Origin: Alcanivorax sp.
Lineage (GTDB): Bacteria > Pseudomonadota > Gammaproteobacteria > Pseudomonadales > Alcanivoracaceae
Assembly (NCBI RefSeq): GCF_002726155.1
Contig: NZ_PBSH01000032.1
Span: forward strand, 45,279-109,278
Direction of reading: 5' to 3'
Length of the DNA: 64,000 nucleotides
Shown: positions 10,736 through 19,750 of the stretch, piece by piece
Position numbering within the stretch: the first letter of the stretch is position 1
Layout: each line of letters starts with the position of its first letter
Notes under the pieces: generated by a model
Told to the model about the DNA's origin: nothing
Database searches by the model: none
What the model saw: the letters and a program-made list of their open reading frames with translations, nothing else
Program-made: the position numbers and the translations under genes

Positions 10736-13007
10736 ATTCTCTCCTGTATCCCGGAATGCTGCGCTCCAGTAGGGAATCTATCTGGCCGCCAAAACCACCC
10801 AGGCCGATCATCTGGATCTGGAACGAGACGGTGCTATCCGCCTCAAGGTTGCCGTCACCGTTGTCATCTACCAGTTCGCGCTGGCTCAATAGGCGCAATT
10901 TCCAGCAGCAATTGCGGTATTCGGCACCGGCCATGGTTTCCAGCGAGCGTTGGTTGTCCAGGTCGTATGCCCAACGTCCGATCAGTCGCCAGTGCCGGTG
11001 AACCGGCAGAATAGCGCTGACTTCGGAGGCGCGGATGTCGTCTGCCGGGCGGTCGTGATAGCCCAGGTTGACCACGCGGCGCTCCCGATCGTTATAGCCG
11101 ATCTGGAAGTTGGAACGTTCGCGTTTGTTTTCTTCGGTATCCCACTGGGCCTCTGAGTAGAGGTACCAATCGCGTGCAAAGTTCCAGCGGGCATCGCCGA
11201 TAACCGGTGTCTGGTCGTCGGTGGGGTCTTCCACGGCCCGTTCGGTGATCACTTTGCGGTCGTCAAAATAGAAACCCTGCGCCACCCGCAGGCGCAGCTG
11301 TTCGCGGCCGGTGCCATCATGCAGGAAGCGGCTGGTCAGGCCCACCGCCAATTTTTCTTCATCGCCGATACGGTCGTAACCAATAAAGCGATTTTCCCGG
11401 AACAGCGAGTTATAGGAGAAGGTCAGCTCGCCGGAATCGAAGTTGGGGAGCTCGCTCTGATCTTCATAGGCCACCTTGTTCAGGAACAGGCGCGGTTCCA
11501 GGGTCTGGGTGAAGCTGGCGCCGAACCAGTTTCCGGGGCGCTCGAAGAACAGGCCGGAATCCAGGCTGGCCCCCCAGGTGGTTATGTCCGGGTTGTCCTC
11601 GTCGTTGGCGTCCACGTTATCGAGCTTGTACTGGGTGTGGTAGAGCCGGGTGCGCGGCTCTACATAGCCCCAGGGCTTTTGCAGCCGCATGGACAGGGCC
11701 GGGGCCATGTGGCCACGCAGGCCGGTGGCTTTGCCGCTGTCGTCGGAGTCGCTGCGGTCGAAAGCGGTGACGTCGGACAGCCACAACCCTTTCACCGGGC
11801 CGTAGAGTGTCGGATCGCCGGTCAATTGCAGCTGGGGCAGACGCCGGTAGGGCAGGTCGGCGTCGTCCAGAGTCGGGTCGATGGTCTGCCAGGATTGCAG
11901 CCGGCCGAGTACCTGCCAGGTACGCCCGTAATAGCGGGCTTCTGCCAGCCGTGGCAGGTGGGTCTGGGAGCTGATTTCCAGCCCGGTATCCAGATCCTTG
12001 AAGTAGAAATCGTCGGAGACGTAGGTGAAGTCGGTTTTCAGATTCCAGCGGTTGATGTTGCCATTATGGCTCCAGCGGCCCACCTGGCGGTTTTCGTCAT
12101 CGAATTTACGATCGTTGAACAGCACACCATAGCTGACGCTGCCTTCACCCCAGCGGGACAGGTAGCGGAATTCGCTGTCCACGCCGCTGCCCCGGCCGTC
12201 GATATAACGGGGAGCGATGGTGGCGTCGAATTGCGGGTGCAGGTTCAGGTAAATGGGCTGGGAAATGTCCAGTCCACCACTGTCACCCACGGACAGCGTC
12301 GGGAACAGCAGGCCGGTCTTGCGCCGGTCATCAATGGGGAAAGTCATCCAGGGCAGCCAGAAGATTGGCATGCTTTTGACTTTAAGCACCACGTTGTTGG
12401 CTTCGCCCCAACCTTTGTCCCGATCCAGAAAAATACGGTCGCCCTGCATCACCCAGCCGTTGGAGCCAGGGGCGCAGGTGGTGTAGGTGCCGTTGGTGAT
12501 GGTGGTGGTGTTCTGGTTCAGAAAGATATAATCGGCGTTGCCGCGGGCGCCGTTGTCGAACATGGAGTAACGCACGCCTTGCAGGCTGCCTTCCTTGCGC
12601 CGCGTCTGCCCGCTCATGTTGTCGGCAATAAACGTGGCTCTGTCGCTTTCCAGTCGCATGCCACTTTCCAGCTCGAACTTGCCGGTGGCTTGATCGAGCT
12701 CGGCAATGTCAGTGGTGATGCGGCGGCCGGGCTGTTCAATCAGCACATCGCCATCCAGCTTGATCAGGCCGTCCTGGGTCAGGGTGGAGTGATCCGCGGT
12801 CACCACCGTATCACTGCCATCCACGGGCATGCCGACACGGGGGTTATAGTAAATGCCGCCGCACCACTCGGGTATCGGCCGCTGTTGCACGGCAGGGAAC
12901 GTGGCCATCTCTTCGCGGTCAACCCAGTTCAGGTCGTTTTCCGCAAGGCTGGTCCCTGAGGCAAGCAGCAGGGCAGGAATCAATAATCGAGGTATGGGCA
13001 GTGGCAT
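10728..13007 (-). CDS. lptD: LPS assembly protein LptD
   Basis: 759 aa with signal peptide, OstA-like N-domain (GDVLIEQPGRRITTDIAELDQ) and beta-barrel; precedes surA. Confidence 0.95.
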   Translation of the reverse strand: MPLPIPRLLIPALLLASGTSLAENDLNWVDREEMATFPAVQQRPIPEWCGGIYYNPRVGMPVDGSDTVVTADHSTLTQDGLIKLDGDVLIEQPGRRITTDIAELDQATGKFELESGMRLESDRATFIADNMSGQTRRKEGSLQGVRYSMFDNGARGNADYIFLNQNTTTITNGTYTTCAPGSNGWVMQGDRIFLDRDKGWGEANNVVLKVKSMPIFWLPWMTFPIDDRRKTGLLFPTLSVGDSGGLDISQPIYLNLHPQFDATIAPRYIDGRGSGVDSEFRYLSRWGEGSVSYGVLFNDRKFDDENRQVGRWSHNGNINRWNLKTDFTYVSDDFYFKDLDTGLEISSQTHLPRLAEARYYGRTWQVLGRLQSWQTIDPTLDDADLPYRRLPQLQLTGDPTLYGPVKGLWLSDVTAFDRSDSDDSGKATGLRGHMAPALSMRLQKPWGYVEPRTRLYHTQYKLDNVDANDEDNPDITTWGASLDSGLFFERPGNWFGASFTQTLEPRLFLNKVAYEDQSELPNFDSGELTFSYNSLFRENRFIGYDRIGDEEKLAVGLTSRFLHDGTGREQLRLRVAQGFYFDDRKVITERAVEDPTDDQTPVIGDARWNFARDWYLYSEAQWDTEENKRERSNFQIGYNDRERRVVNLGYHDRPADDIRASEVSAILPVHRHWRLIGRWAYDLDNQRSLETMAGAEYRNCCWKLRLLSQRELVDDNGDGNLEADSTVSFQIQMIGLGGFGGQIDSLLERSIPGYRREYD

Positions 13008-13096
13008 CAGCTGCTCAGAACAGGTAAAAAGGCCGCTTTAATGGCGGGCGACTTTCCGTCCACCAAAAGCGGCAGTGTAATCGAACAAGGAAGGCA

Positions 13097-14101
13097 ATGC
13101 AGCCTGATAAAAGTAAATCTGAAGCAAGCCCGGACCCGAGAAAGCACGCCCTTGACCAGTGGGTAAGCGCTTACCTTGGTGAGCCAGTGGTTGGTGAACC
13201 TGCGTCAGCGGACGCCAGCTTCCGCCGCTATTTCCGTTATTTCCACGGTGATACCAGCCTGGTGGCCATGGATGCCCCACCGGAACAGGAAGATTGCCGC
13301 CCCTTCGTGGATATTGCTGAGCGCCTGAAACAGGCGGGTCTGCATGTGCCTGCCATTGTGCATCAGGATTTGCGGCAGGGGTTCTTGTTGCTCAGCGACA
13401 TGGGCACACAAACCTGGCTGACCGCATTGAACGAAGCCAATGCCAATGATTGGTATAGCGCCGCCATTGATGCTCTGATCACTCAGCAATTGCATACCGA
13501 TACCGCGGGCTTGCCGCAGTACGACGAAGCCTTGCTGCAGCGGGAGCTGGAGCTGTTCCCTCAATGGTACTTGTTCCGTCATCGCGAAAAGGTGGTGACC
13601 GGGGAGCTGCGTCAACGGCTGGATCGCGTGTTTGATGTGCTGATTCGTTCTGCCCTGGCGCAGCCGCAGGTGTTTGTGCATCGTGATTACATGCCGCGCA
13701 ACCTGATGGTGTCCGACCCGAACCCGGGGGTGATTGATTTTCAGGATGCGGTGGCCGGGCCGATCACCTATGACGTGATCAGCCTGTTCAAAGATGCGTT
13801 TCTAAGCTGGCCGGAAGAGCGGGTGCTCCGTTGGCTGCGCGAGTATTTCGACAAGGCAACGGCGGCGGGTTTGCCGCTGCCGGCGTCCTTTGAGGATTTT
13901 CTGCGCGACTGCGATTTGATGGGTGCCCAGCGCCACATCAAGGTCATCGGTATTTTTGCCCGTATCTGTCATCGCGATGGCAAGCCCAAGTATCTGGGCG
14001 ATGTGCCCCGGTTCTTTGCGTACCTGCGCACGGTCATCGCCCGTCGCCCGGAGCTGGCGGACCTGCAATGGGTGCTGGACCAGATCGAGGATAACGAGTG
14101 A
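13097..14101 (+). CDS. amgK: Aminoglycoside-phosphotransferase-fold sugar kinase (AmgK-like, MurNAc/GlcNAc recycling)
   Basis: [12 protein letters not shown] and [12 protein letters not shown] kinase motifs; overlaps the murU-like gene; divergent from lptD. Confidence 0.88.
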   Translation: MQPDKSKSEASPDPRKHALDQWVSAYLGEPVVGEPASADASFRRYFRYFHGDTSLVAMDAPPEQEDCRPFVDIAERLKQAGLHVPAIVHQDLRQGFLLLSDMGTQTWLTALNEANANDWYSAAIDALITQQLHTDTAGLPQYDEALLQRELELFPQWYLFRHREKVVTGELRQRLDRVFDVLIRSALAQPQVFVHRDYMPRNLMVSDPNPGVIDFQDAVAGPITYDVISLFKDAFLSWPEERVLRWLREYFDKATAAGLPLPASFEDFLRDCDLMGAQRHIKVIGIFARICHRDGKPKYLGDVPRFFAYLRTVIARRPELADLQWVLDQIEDNE

Positions 14102-14763
14102 AGGCGATGATCTTGGCCGCCGGTTACGGCAAACGGATGCGGCCACTCACCGACCACACACCCAAACCGTTGCTGCAGGCCGGTGGTAAAGCATTAATCG
14201 AATACCACATCGAGGCCCTGCGCGATGCTGGTATCGAATCATTGGTCATCAACACCGGCTGGCTGGGCGAGACGCTGGCGGCGACCTTGGGCGATGGCGC
14301 TCGCTATGGCATTCCCATCGTTTATTCCCATGAAGGCACACCGCTGGAAACCGCCGGGGGCATCAAGCGGGCCCTGCCATTGCTGGGCGATCAGCCTTTC
14401 GCGCTGGTCAACGGCGATATCTGGACCGATTTTGACTTGTCCCGGTTGCTGGGTGATTGCCCTGACCCGGTGCATCTGGTGCTGGCGGATAATCCTACGC
14501 ACCACCCGCAAGGGGATTTTCATCTGACAGAGGCCGGTCGGTTGCGCGATAATGCCGAGCCCAGGCTCACCTATGCCGGTATTGGTCGCTTTGATCCAGC
14601 CGTGTTCGTCAATCTGCCCGACGGCGAAGCCAAGCTGGCGCCGCTATTGCGGGCGGCCATGGCGGATGACGCCGCTAGCGGTGAACACCACCGTGGCCAA
14701 TGGTGGGATATTGGCACCCCGGAACGCCTGGACGAACTGGATCGGTTACTCAAGAGCGCCTGA
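14098..14763 (+). CDS. murU: N-acetylmuramate alpha-1-phosphate uridylyltransferase (MurU-like)
   Basis: [26 protein letters not shown] nucleotidyltransferase signature; GTG start overlaps upstream gene. Confidence 0.9.
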   Translation: MKAMILAAGYGKRMRPLTDHTPKPLLQAGGKALIEYHIEALRDAGIESLVINTGWLGETLAATLGDGARYGIPIVYSHEGTPLETAGGIKRALPLLGDQPFALVNGDIWTDFDLSRLLGDCPDPVHLVLADNPTHHPQGDFHLTEAGRLRDNAEPRLTYAGIGRFDPAVFVNLPDGEAKLAPLLRAAMADDAASGEHHRGQWWDIGTPERLDELDRLLKSA

Positions 14764-14783
14764 TCCAGCGCCGAAAATGGTTT

Positions 14784-14811
14784 TGTAGGAGCGTCGGTGG
14801 CGGCGCGATTA
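14784..14811. repeat. REP-like single arm (TTGTAGGAGCGTCGGTGGCGGCGCGATTA)
   Basis: Same GTAGGAGCG core as the other REPIN-like elements in the window. Confidence 0.6.
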
Positions 14812-14914
14812 CATAGTGACGAGTTGCGAGTAACGAGTTTCGAAAGGCAAAACATTCGCCTTTGGACTTGGGTTTTCGCAACTCGAAACTCGTCACTCGC
14901 AACTGCCTTTACAC
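14811..14914. repeat. Heptamer-type inverted repeat (ACTCGNN family)
   Basis: GACGAGTTGCGAGTAACGAGTTTCG ... CGCAACTCGAAACTCGTCACTCGCAACT; 7-bp period, arms inverted. Confidence 0.8.
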
Positions 14915-14926
14915 TGAGGAATACTC

Positions 14927-15601
14927 ATGCCCAAGCAGGATTACCTGATCGCCCCCTCTATCCTCGCCGCCAACTTTGCCCGTCTTGGCGAAGAGTGCGA
15001 CAACGTACTGGCCGCCGGGGCGGACGTGATCCACTTCGACGTGATGGACAATCATTACGTGCCCAACCTGACCATCGGCCCCATGGTCTGCAAGGCCCTG
15101 CGCGATCACGGCATCACCGCCCCCATCGACGTGCACCTGATGGTCAGCCCGGTGGATGAACTGATCAGCATGTTCGCTGAAGCCGGCGCCAGCTACATCA
15201 CCTTCCACCCGGAAGCCAGCCAGCACGTGGACCGCTCCCTGCAGTTGATCAAGAGCTACGGCTGCAAGGCCGGCCTGGTCCTCAACCCGGCCACTCGCCC
15301 GGACTGCCTGGAATACGTGATGGACAAGCTGGACATGATCCTGCTGATGAGCGTGAACCCGGGCTACGGCGGTCAGAAGTTTATCCCCTCCACCCTGGAC
15401 AAGACCCGCGCCGTGCGCCAGCTGATCGACGCCAGCGGCTACGATATCCGCCTGGAAGTGGATGGCGGCGTCTCCGAGAAGAACATCCGCGAAGTCGCCG
15501 CCGCCGGCGCCGACACCTTCGTGGCCGGCTCCGCCATCTTCGGCAAAGACGACTACGCCGCCGTTATCCAGCAAATGCGCGACGAGCTGGCTAAAGCCTA
15601 A
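14927..15601 (+). CDS. rpe: Ribulose-phosphate 3-epimerase
   Basis: [45 protein letters not shown] motifs. Confidence 0.97.
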   Translation: MPKQDYLIAPSILAANFARLGEECDNVLAAGADVIHFDVMDNHYVPNLTIGPMVCKALRDHGITAPIDVHLMVSPVDELISMFAEAGASYITFHPEASQHVDRSLQLIKSYGCKAGLVLNPATRPDCLEYVMDKLDMILLMSVNPGYGGQKFIPSTLDKTRAVRQLIDASGYDIRLEVDGGVSEKNIREVAAAGADTFVAGSAIFGKDDYAAVIQQMRDELAKA

Positions 15602-15613
15602 CAGCGAACCCAT

Positions 15614-15713
15614 TGTAGGAGCGCCACTTGAGGCGCGAACCTGAGCTAAAGCGAAGGATCGGTTGAATGCCCTCGCCAAGGCTCGGGTTCGCGCCTCAAG
15701 TGGCGCTCCTACA
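15614..15713. repeat. REPIN-like inverted repeat
   Basis: TGTAGGAGCGCCACTTGAGGCGCGAACC ... GGTTCGCGCCTCAAGTGGCGCTCCTACA, 28-bp perfect arms. Confidence 0.9.
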
Positions 15714-15786
15714 TCAAGATGGTTCTTATGGAACCTTCCCGCCGCCCGGCTGCCTGACTCCTTAAGTCAGCCATCACTATCACGCC

Positions 15787-16308
15787 ATGCCCCGCTATAC
15801 CGCCATTCCTGTCCGGATTCCCTCCCTACTTCTGGTCTTAACCAGCTTGGCAGCCTGCAGCCTGGTGCCCGCCGAGCGGCAATCCCCTCAACCTGACATT
15901 ACCGAAGTACCGCTGGAACTTCCGCCCCAGCAATCCCTGATCCTAGACAGCCTGCTCGCCCAGAAAGAAGACTGGCAGGGCGTGCCTTATCAATACGGCG
16001 GCCTCAGCCCCAAAGGTGTGGATTGCTCCGGCTTTGTCTACCTCACCTTCCTCTCGCAGCTGAACATGAAAGTCCCCCGTACCACCTCCGCCCTGATGCA
16101 GGAAGGCGAACCCGTGGCCCGCAACGAACTGGAAGTCGGCGACCTGGTGTTCTTCAAAACCGGACCGGGCAATCGCCACGTGGGAATTTACATGGGTGGG
16201 GATGAATTTATGCATGCATCGGTGAGTAGCGGTGTCATGCAATCGTCGCTCAACAACCCCTATTGGAGACAGCGCTACTGGAAGGCCAGGCGGCTGGTGA
16301 ATCGGTAG
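15787..16308 (+). CDS. NlpC/P60 family lipoprotein (peptidoglycan endopeptidase-like)
   Basis: Lipobox LAAC; YGGLSPKGVDCSGFVYLTF, GDLVFFKTG, HVGIYMG motifs. Confidence 0.93.
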   Translation: MPRYTAIPVRIPSLLLVLTSLAACSLVPAERQSPQPDITEVPLELPPQQSLILDSLLAQKEDWQGVPYQYGGLSPKGVDCSGFVYLTFLSQLNMKVPRTTSALMQEGEPVARNELEVGDLVFFKTGPGNRHVGIYMGGDEFMHASVSSGVMQSSLNNPYWRQRYWKARRLVNR

Positions 16309-16382
16309 CGCACGTTCGGTCTTACTCTTAAGAAATTTCCCGGATCCCCCGCGTCTCCCGAAATCACAGCACCAAGGCGAAA

Positions 16383-16402
16383 CCCGCTAGAAAAGCGGGC
16401 GA
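16383..16402 (+). terminator. Possible intrinsic terminator
   Basis: CCCGCT-AGAAA-AGCGGG hairpin; only a short T-rich stretch follows. Confidence 0.35.
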
Positions 16403-16496
16403 TCTTTGTCTCCAAGAAAACTCCAGCCCCGGCCTCTTCGTTAATCGAATCCCAGCCCGTTTTCATCTACGCGTAAGTTTGATATGTAGGATATGG

Positions 16497-16514
16497 CTTA
16501 CATGAATTTGTAAG
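16497..16514. promoter_or_regulatory. Candidate operator CTTACATGAATTTGTAAG
   Basis: Perfect 6-bp inverted repeat with related half sites upstream (TGTAGG, GTAAG); lies about 125 bp before the 16639 ORF. Confidence 0.3.
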
Positions 16515-16638
16515 TGGTTGAGTTAGGGTTGGTTTTTGAGCGGGGCGGGGTTCACATTAGGGATGCAATCGGCAAGACTTGATCTAAGTCTTTCATTGTC
16601 GAGTTGTTAGTCGGGGATACGTTTTAAAAGGAAGGATT

Positions 16639-17094
16639 ATGAAGTTGGTTATAAAAACAGTCATCACCGCGTTATCAATGTCATTTTTTTTGGGGTGCAC
16701 TATCGCCACGCCGGTTGTGTCCAGCGGAAAATATGAGGGGATGGCTAATGATGACCCTGCCATGAGCAAAATCTACGTATATAGAGATCAGGCGTTTGCT
16801 GGTGGGACTAATCAATATGATGTGATGGTAAATGGTGTCCTGTCCGGGTCATTGCCTAACGGTTCATTCTTCGAAACTGAGGTTGAGCCCGGCGATACCA
16901 AAGTTGAGCCAAGAACATTGACCTCCTTTGGGTTTGGTAAAGGTGTTTCCAGCATGACCGACCCCGGAGGGATTTACTGTTTCAAGCTAACGTTGAATTT
17001 CTGTCTTCAGTGTAAAAGTGCTGACATAGATAAAATTGACACTGAACAATGCGAAAGCGAGATACAGAATCTTAAGAAAGTTGAGTTGAAGTGA
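16639..17094 (+). CDS. Small lipoprotein, possibly DUF2846-like
   Basis: Signal peptide with lipobox FFLGC; AMSKIYVYRDQAFAGGTNQYDVMVNGVLSGSLPNGSFFETEVEPG resembles DUF2846; lower GC than surroundings. Confidence 0.6.
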   Translation: MKLVIKTVITALSMSFFLGCTIATPVVSSGKYEGMANDDPAMSKIYVYRDQAFAGGTNQYDVMVNGVLSGSLPNGSFFETEVEPGDTKVEPRTLTSFGFGKGVSSMTDPGGIYCFKLTLNFCLQCKSADIDKIDTEQCESEIQNLKKVELK

Positions 17095-17150
17095 ATAAAA
17101 GGGTTGAGGGGCTAAATAGCTTAAGGTCTTACGTTGTGTGTCAAGGTGCA

Positions 17151-17263
17151 CGATGCAAGACCTGACCCCAATCCTCACAATCCTCGCTCAAAGGCATATT
17201 CCTGCCGAATCCACCCTTCATACCGGTCGTGCAGGTTTGGGGTCGGGTCTTGCATCGTGCACT
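17151..17263. repeat. Inverted repeat (about 25-bp arms) enclosing an HD-phosphohydrolase gene fragment
   Basis: GTGCACGATGCAAGACCTGACCCCA ... TGGGGTCGGGTCTTGCATCGTGCAC with one mismatch. Confidence 0.9.
17181..17236 (-). pseudogene. Fragment homologous to the HD-domain gene at 17929..18558
   Basis: Minus-strand translation NLHDRYEGWIRQEYAFERG aligns with ELYDRYEEWIRLEYNFVPE; 34 of 37 nt identical over the core. Confidence 0.8.
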
Positions 17264-17350
17264 TGAGCTCAAGACTCAATACCTTCCTTCAGTACTTGAT
17301 CCGAAAAAAAGGATATAAATAATGCGTGTCTGCATAGTGTTGGTATTTAA

Positions 17351-17887
17351 ATGATAAAAGGTTTTCCTGTAGGGCTATTGGTGATAGCTGTTGGGATGAT
17401 TTCCCAGATGGGTTTCTTGTTGAATGCCGATGTCATTGAGGGGCAGTATTTAACTCTAATTGGCATCGTTTTTGGCTTATCTGCAGGTTTGTTATTTATT
17501 GTTTATCGAAGATGGCGACTCTTTAGGAAAATACATGTTTTCCATAATTCAAATAAGTTGCCTTGGTACAAGAAACCGCCTAACCACTACATGGTATTCG
17601 CTTTATGCATATTGGGAGGAATGGTCTCAGTAACGTTAATCAACAATATGTCCGATACCGGGGATCAAAGAGTTGAGATTTATAATGTCACCGGAATAGG
17701 CGAGCAGAGGGTGCGCTATGAGGTTTTCAAGTATTTACGGCTAAGCAATGGGTTAAAGACGATCACATATCGGCCCGGGGATAACCAAAATTTCACTCTT
17801 GGTGAAGAGGTTGAGGTTACGATCGAAAAAGGGCTGCTTGGCTTTTCACAGGTTCTTGATGCTAAGCCAACAAGACGACAATGGTAA
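17351..17887 (+). CDS. Hypothetical membrane protein (possible DUF3592-like beta domain)
   Basis: Three hydrophobic segments followed by a GLKTITYRPGDNQNFTLGEEVEVTIEKGLLG-like domain; low GC. Confidence 0.55.
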   Translation: MIKGFPVGLLVIAVGMISQMGFLLNADVIEGQYLTLIGIVFGLSAGLLFIVYRRWRLFRKIHVFHNSNKLPWYKKPPNHYMVFALCILGGMVSVTLINNMSDTGDQRVEIYNVTGIGEQRVRYEVFKYLRLSNGLKTITYRPGDNQNFTLGEEVEVTIEKGLLGFSQVLDAKPTRRQW

Positions 17888-17928
17888 AAGTGAGGGTAAG
17901 ATCGCCCATTTCCCAAAGCGTGTAACAA

Positions 17929-18558
17929 TCAGCCCTCTGAAAGCTTCCCCAAAGCCTGACTAAGATTATCCCGCGCTGACGCTTCCAGCCGCTCGCTCAG
18001 CTCGGATGTATGATAAATTGCATCCTGCTCCAGAAAACTCCGCAACACCGCACTCCGCCCTTTCCGAAACGCTTCCTCCGGCACAAAGTTATATTCCAGC
18101 CGAATCCACTCTTCATACCGGTCGTACAATTCCGAATCCGCCCCAAGGATACTCAGGTCGATATCCTGCAGCAGTGCCATGTCGCCATCTGTCGGTGGGT
18201 GCGGGTGGATGGTGGCGAGAATGAGAGTGTGTACTCGATCGCGCTGTGCGTCAGTCAGGGAGCTGTCGGCAAACTGCTGGGTAAACCAGTCGGCGCTGCG
18301 GGCTTCATTATCGCTGGCACGGGGATCGTAGATGATATCGTGAGCCCACAGGGCCAGTTCCAGGCAGATCGGGTCTTCGACGATGTGGTGGTATTGGTCT
18401 AGCCAGTTCAGGCAGGCGGCCACGTGATCCAGGGTGTGATAGTGGCGATGGGGCTCGCTGTAGTGGGAGGCGAGTTGTTGCCAGGTGACATCTGGCTCGG
18501 GCAGAAGCGGGGCGGCAGTGGTGTGCCATCGCTGTTGCAGTACGGATACGGTGGTCAT
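17929..18558 (-). CDS. HD-domain predicted metal-dependent phosphohydrolase
   Basis: YSEPHRHYHTLDHV...ALWAHDIIYDP HD-type metal motifs. Confidence 0.88.
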   Translation of the reverse strand: MTTVSVLQQRWHTTAAPLLPEPDVTWQQLASHYSEPHRHYHTLDHVAACLNWLDQYHHIVEDPICLELALWAHDIIYDPRASDNEARSADWFTQQFADSSLTDAQRDRVHTLILATIHPHPPTDGDMALLQDIDLSILGADSELYDRYEEWIRLEYNFVPEEAFRKGRSAVLRSFLEQDAIYHTSELSERLEASARDNLSQALGKLSEG

Positions 18559-18703
18559 CCAGTTTTCTCAAATCGTCTGGTGAGGGGATCTACTGTATCA
18601 GGAGGGTGAGTTGTCAGCCTGCCTAGATTGGTGCCGTCTGAATCTCAGTATTCTTCTAGCGTCTCAGCATGGCGATTCCCCGTAGAGTGAGTCGAGGAAC
18701 GGA

Positions 18704-18873
18704 ATAATCTGAAGGCGTAGAGCAAAAAACCTGTCTGAGCGGAGCGAGTCTTTTTGCGTCCTTCAGATTATGAGTACCGGAGTGTGCCTGCGGAGCAGGC
18801 CGAACGGTCCGGGGCGCGGGGGAGTCCAGAGGGGTGTCGCGCAGCACCCCTTTGGGCCTGTCCGGCGAGGACA
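18704..18873. other. Multi-hairpin intergenic element (structured RNA or repeat candidate)
   Basis: ATAATCTGAAGG/CCTTCAGATTAT 12-bp perfect arms, then GCCTG/CAGGC, AGGGGTG/CACCCCT and TGTCC/GGACA hairpins in series. Confidence 0.5.
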
Positions 18874-18881
18874 CGCACTTT

Positions 18882-19027
18882 TATAGGAGCGATGACGTGG
18901 CAGGTTAGTCGTGAATCATCCGGGTGGATGCCACCTTCACTTCTAGCACTGCCGAAATGGATGCTGTTGTTGCCGATGGCATTTTCCTCGCTGTCGCTCG
19001 GTTCGCGGCTCAAGCGCCGCTCCTACG
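18882..19027. repeat. REPIN-like element
   Basis: TATAGGAGCG ... CCTCGCTGTCGCTCGGTTCGCGGCTCAAGCGCCGCTCCTAC; right end is the reverse complement of the left end of the 21076 element. Confidence 0.65.
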
Positions 19028-19038
19028 GGGGTAGGTCG

Positions 19039-19500
19039 CTACCCCGCTTGCTCCAGCGGCGTCCCCTCTTCATCCACAAAGCGCACATCCCGCACGGTGA
19101 GCACTGTCCCCTGCTGGTTTTGAACCACTACCGGTGCCAACGGCTCGCCACTCTGGCCGTCCACCAGTTGCATGGCGTCTTTTTCGCCGTTCCAGCGTTC
19201 GCTCCACTGACGCAGGGCGGTGACCACGGTAAACAGATCCCGGCCCTTGTCGGTGAGGCGGTATTCGTAGCGCTTGCCGTGCTCGCCCACGTCCACACGC
19301 ACCATCACGCCGTTATCCACCAGCCGCGACAGGCGGTTGCAGAGGATGTTCTTGGCGATGCCCAGGCTGTGCTGGAAATCCACAAAGCGGCGGGTGCCCA
19401 GCATGGCCTGCTTGACCACCAGCAGGGACCACCAGTCACCGACCTCATTGAGGGCGCAGGCCACCGAGCAGCCCATGTCGTCGAAGCGTTTACGTGTCAT
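19039..19500 (-). CDS. HxlR/MarR-like winged-helix transcriptional regulator
   Basis: CSVACALNEVGDWWSLLVVKQAMLGTRRFVDFQHSLGIAKNILCNRLSRLVDNGVM HxlR signature. Confidence 0.92.
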   Translation of the reverse strand: MTRKRFDDMGCSVACALNEVGDWWSLLVVKQAMLGTRRFVDFQHSLGIAKNILCNRLSRLVDNGVMVRVDVGEHGKRYEYRLTDKGRDLFTVVTALRQWSERWNGEKDAMQLVDGQSGEPLAPVVVQNQQGTVLTVRDVRFVDEEGTPLEQAG

Positions 19501-19750
19501 GGCGGCAGTATAGATCAGAATGGTTGCATTAAGAAACTAAATAAGGTTTTATTACGCAACCAAATTGAATTGATCGCCCGTGAGGGCAGATGCGCTGATT
19601 CTGTTGGTTATTGAGCGAGTGCTGCTGAAAGGGCCATTGCGAGGGTGGTTGCCATTGCTGGCCCCTTTTTTGTTACCCCGAATGCTCAAGCCGAGCCTGT
19701 ATCTGGCTCGGCCTGGAGAGTGAATAGATAAGACTGATTAGGAGAGCCTC

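Noticed and set aside
11319-12959. Long antisense ORFs (for example 546 aa opposite lptD, 491 aa opposite cyoB, 426 aa opposite trpE, 418 aa opposite surA)
   Set aside because: They mirror clearly coding genes in a high-GC genome, have low-complexity Gly/His/Val/Gln-rich composition and resemble no known families; typical shadow ORFs.
14797-15159. 120-aa ORF overlapping the start of rpe in another frame
   Set aside because: Reads through the ACTCGNN heptamers and out-of-frame rpe; no independent support.
17134-17322. 62-aa ORF spanning the inverted repeat
   Set aside because: Explained by repeat arms and the antisense HD fragment.
18754-19614. 286-aa plus-strand ORF across the HD/hxlR gap
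   Set aside because: Runs through hairpins and a REPIN-like element and then antisense to hxlR; no coding character.
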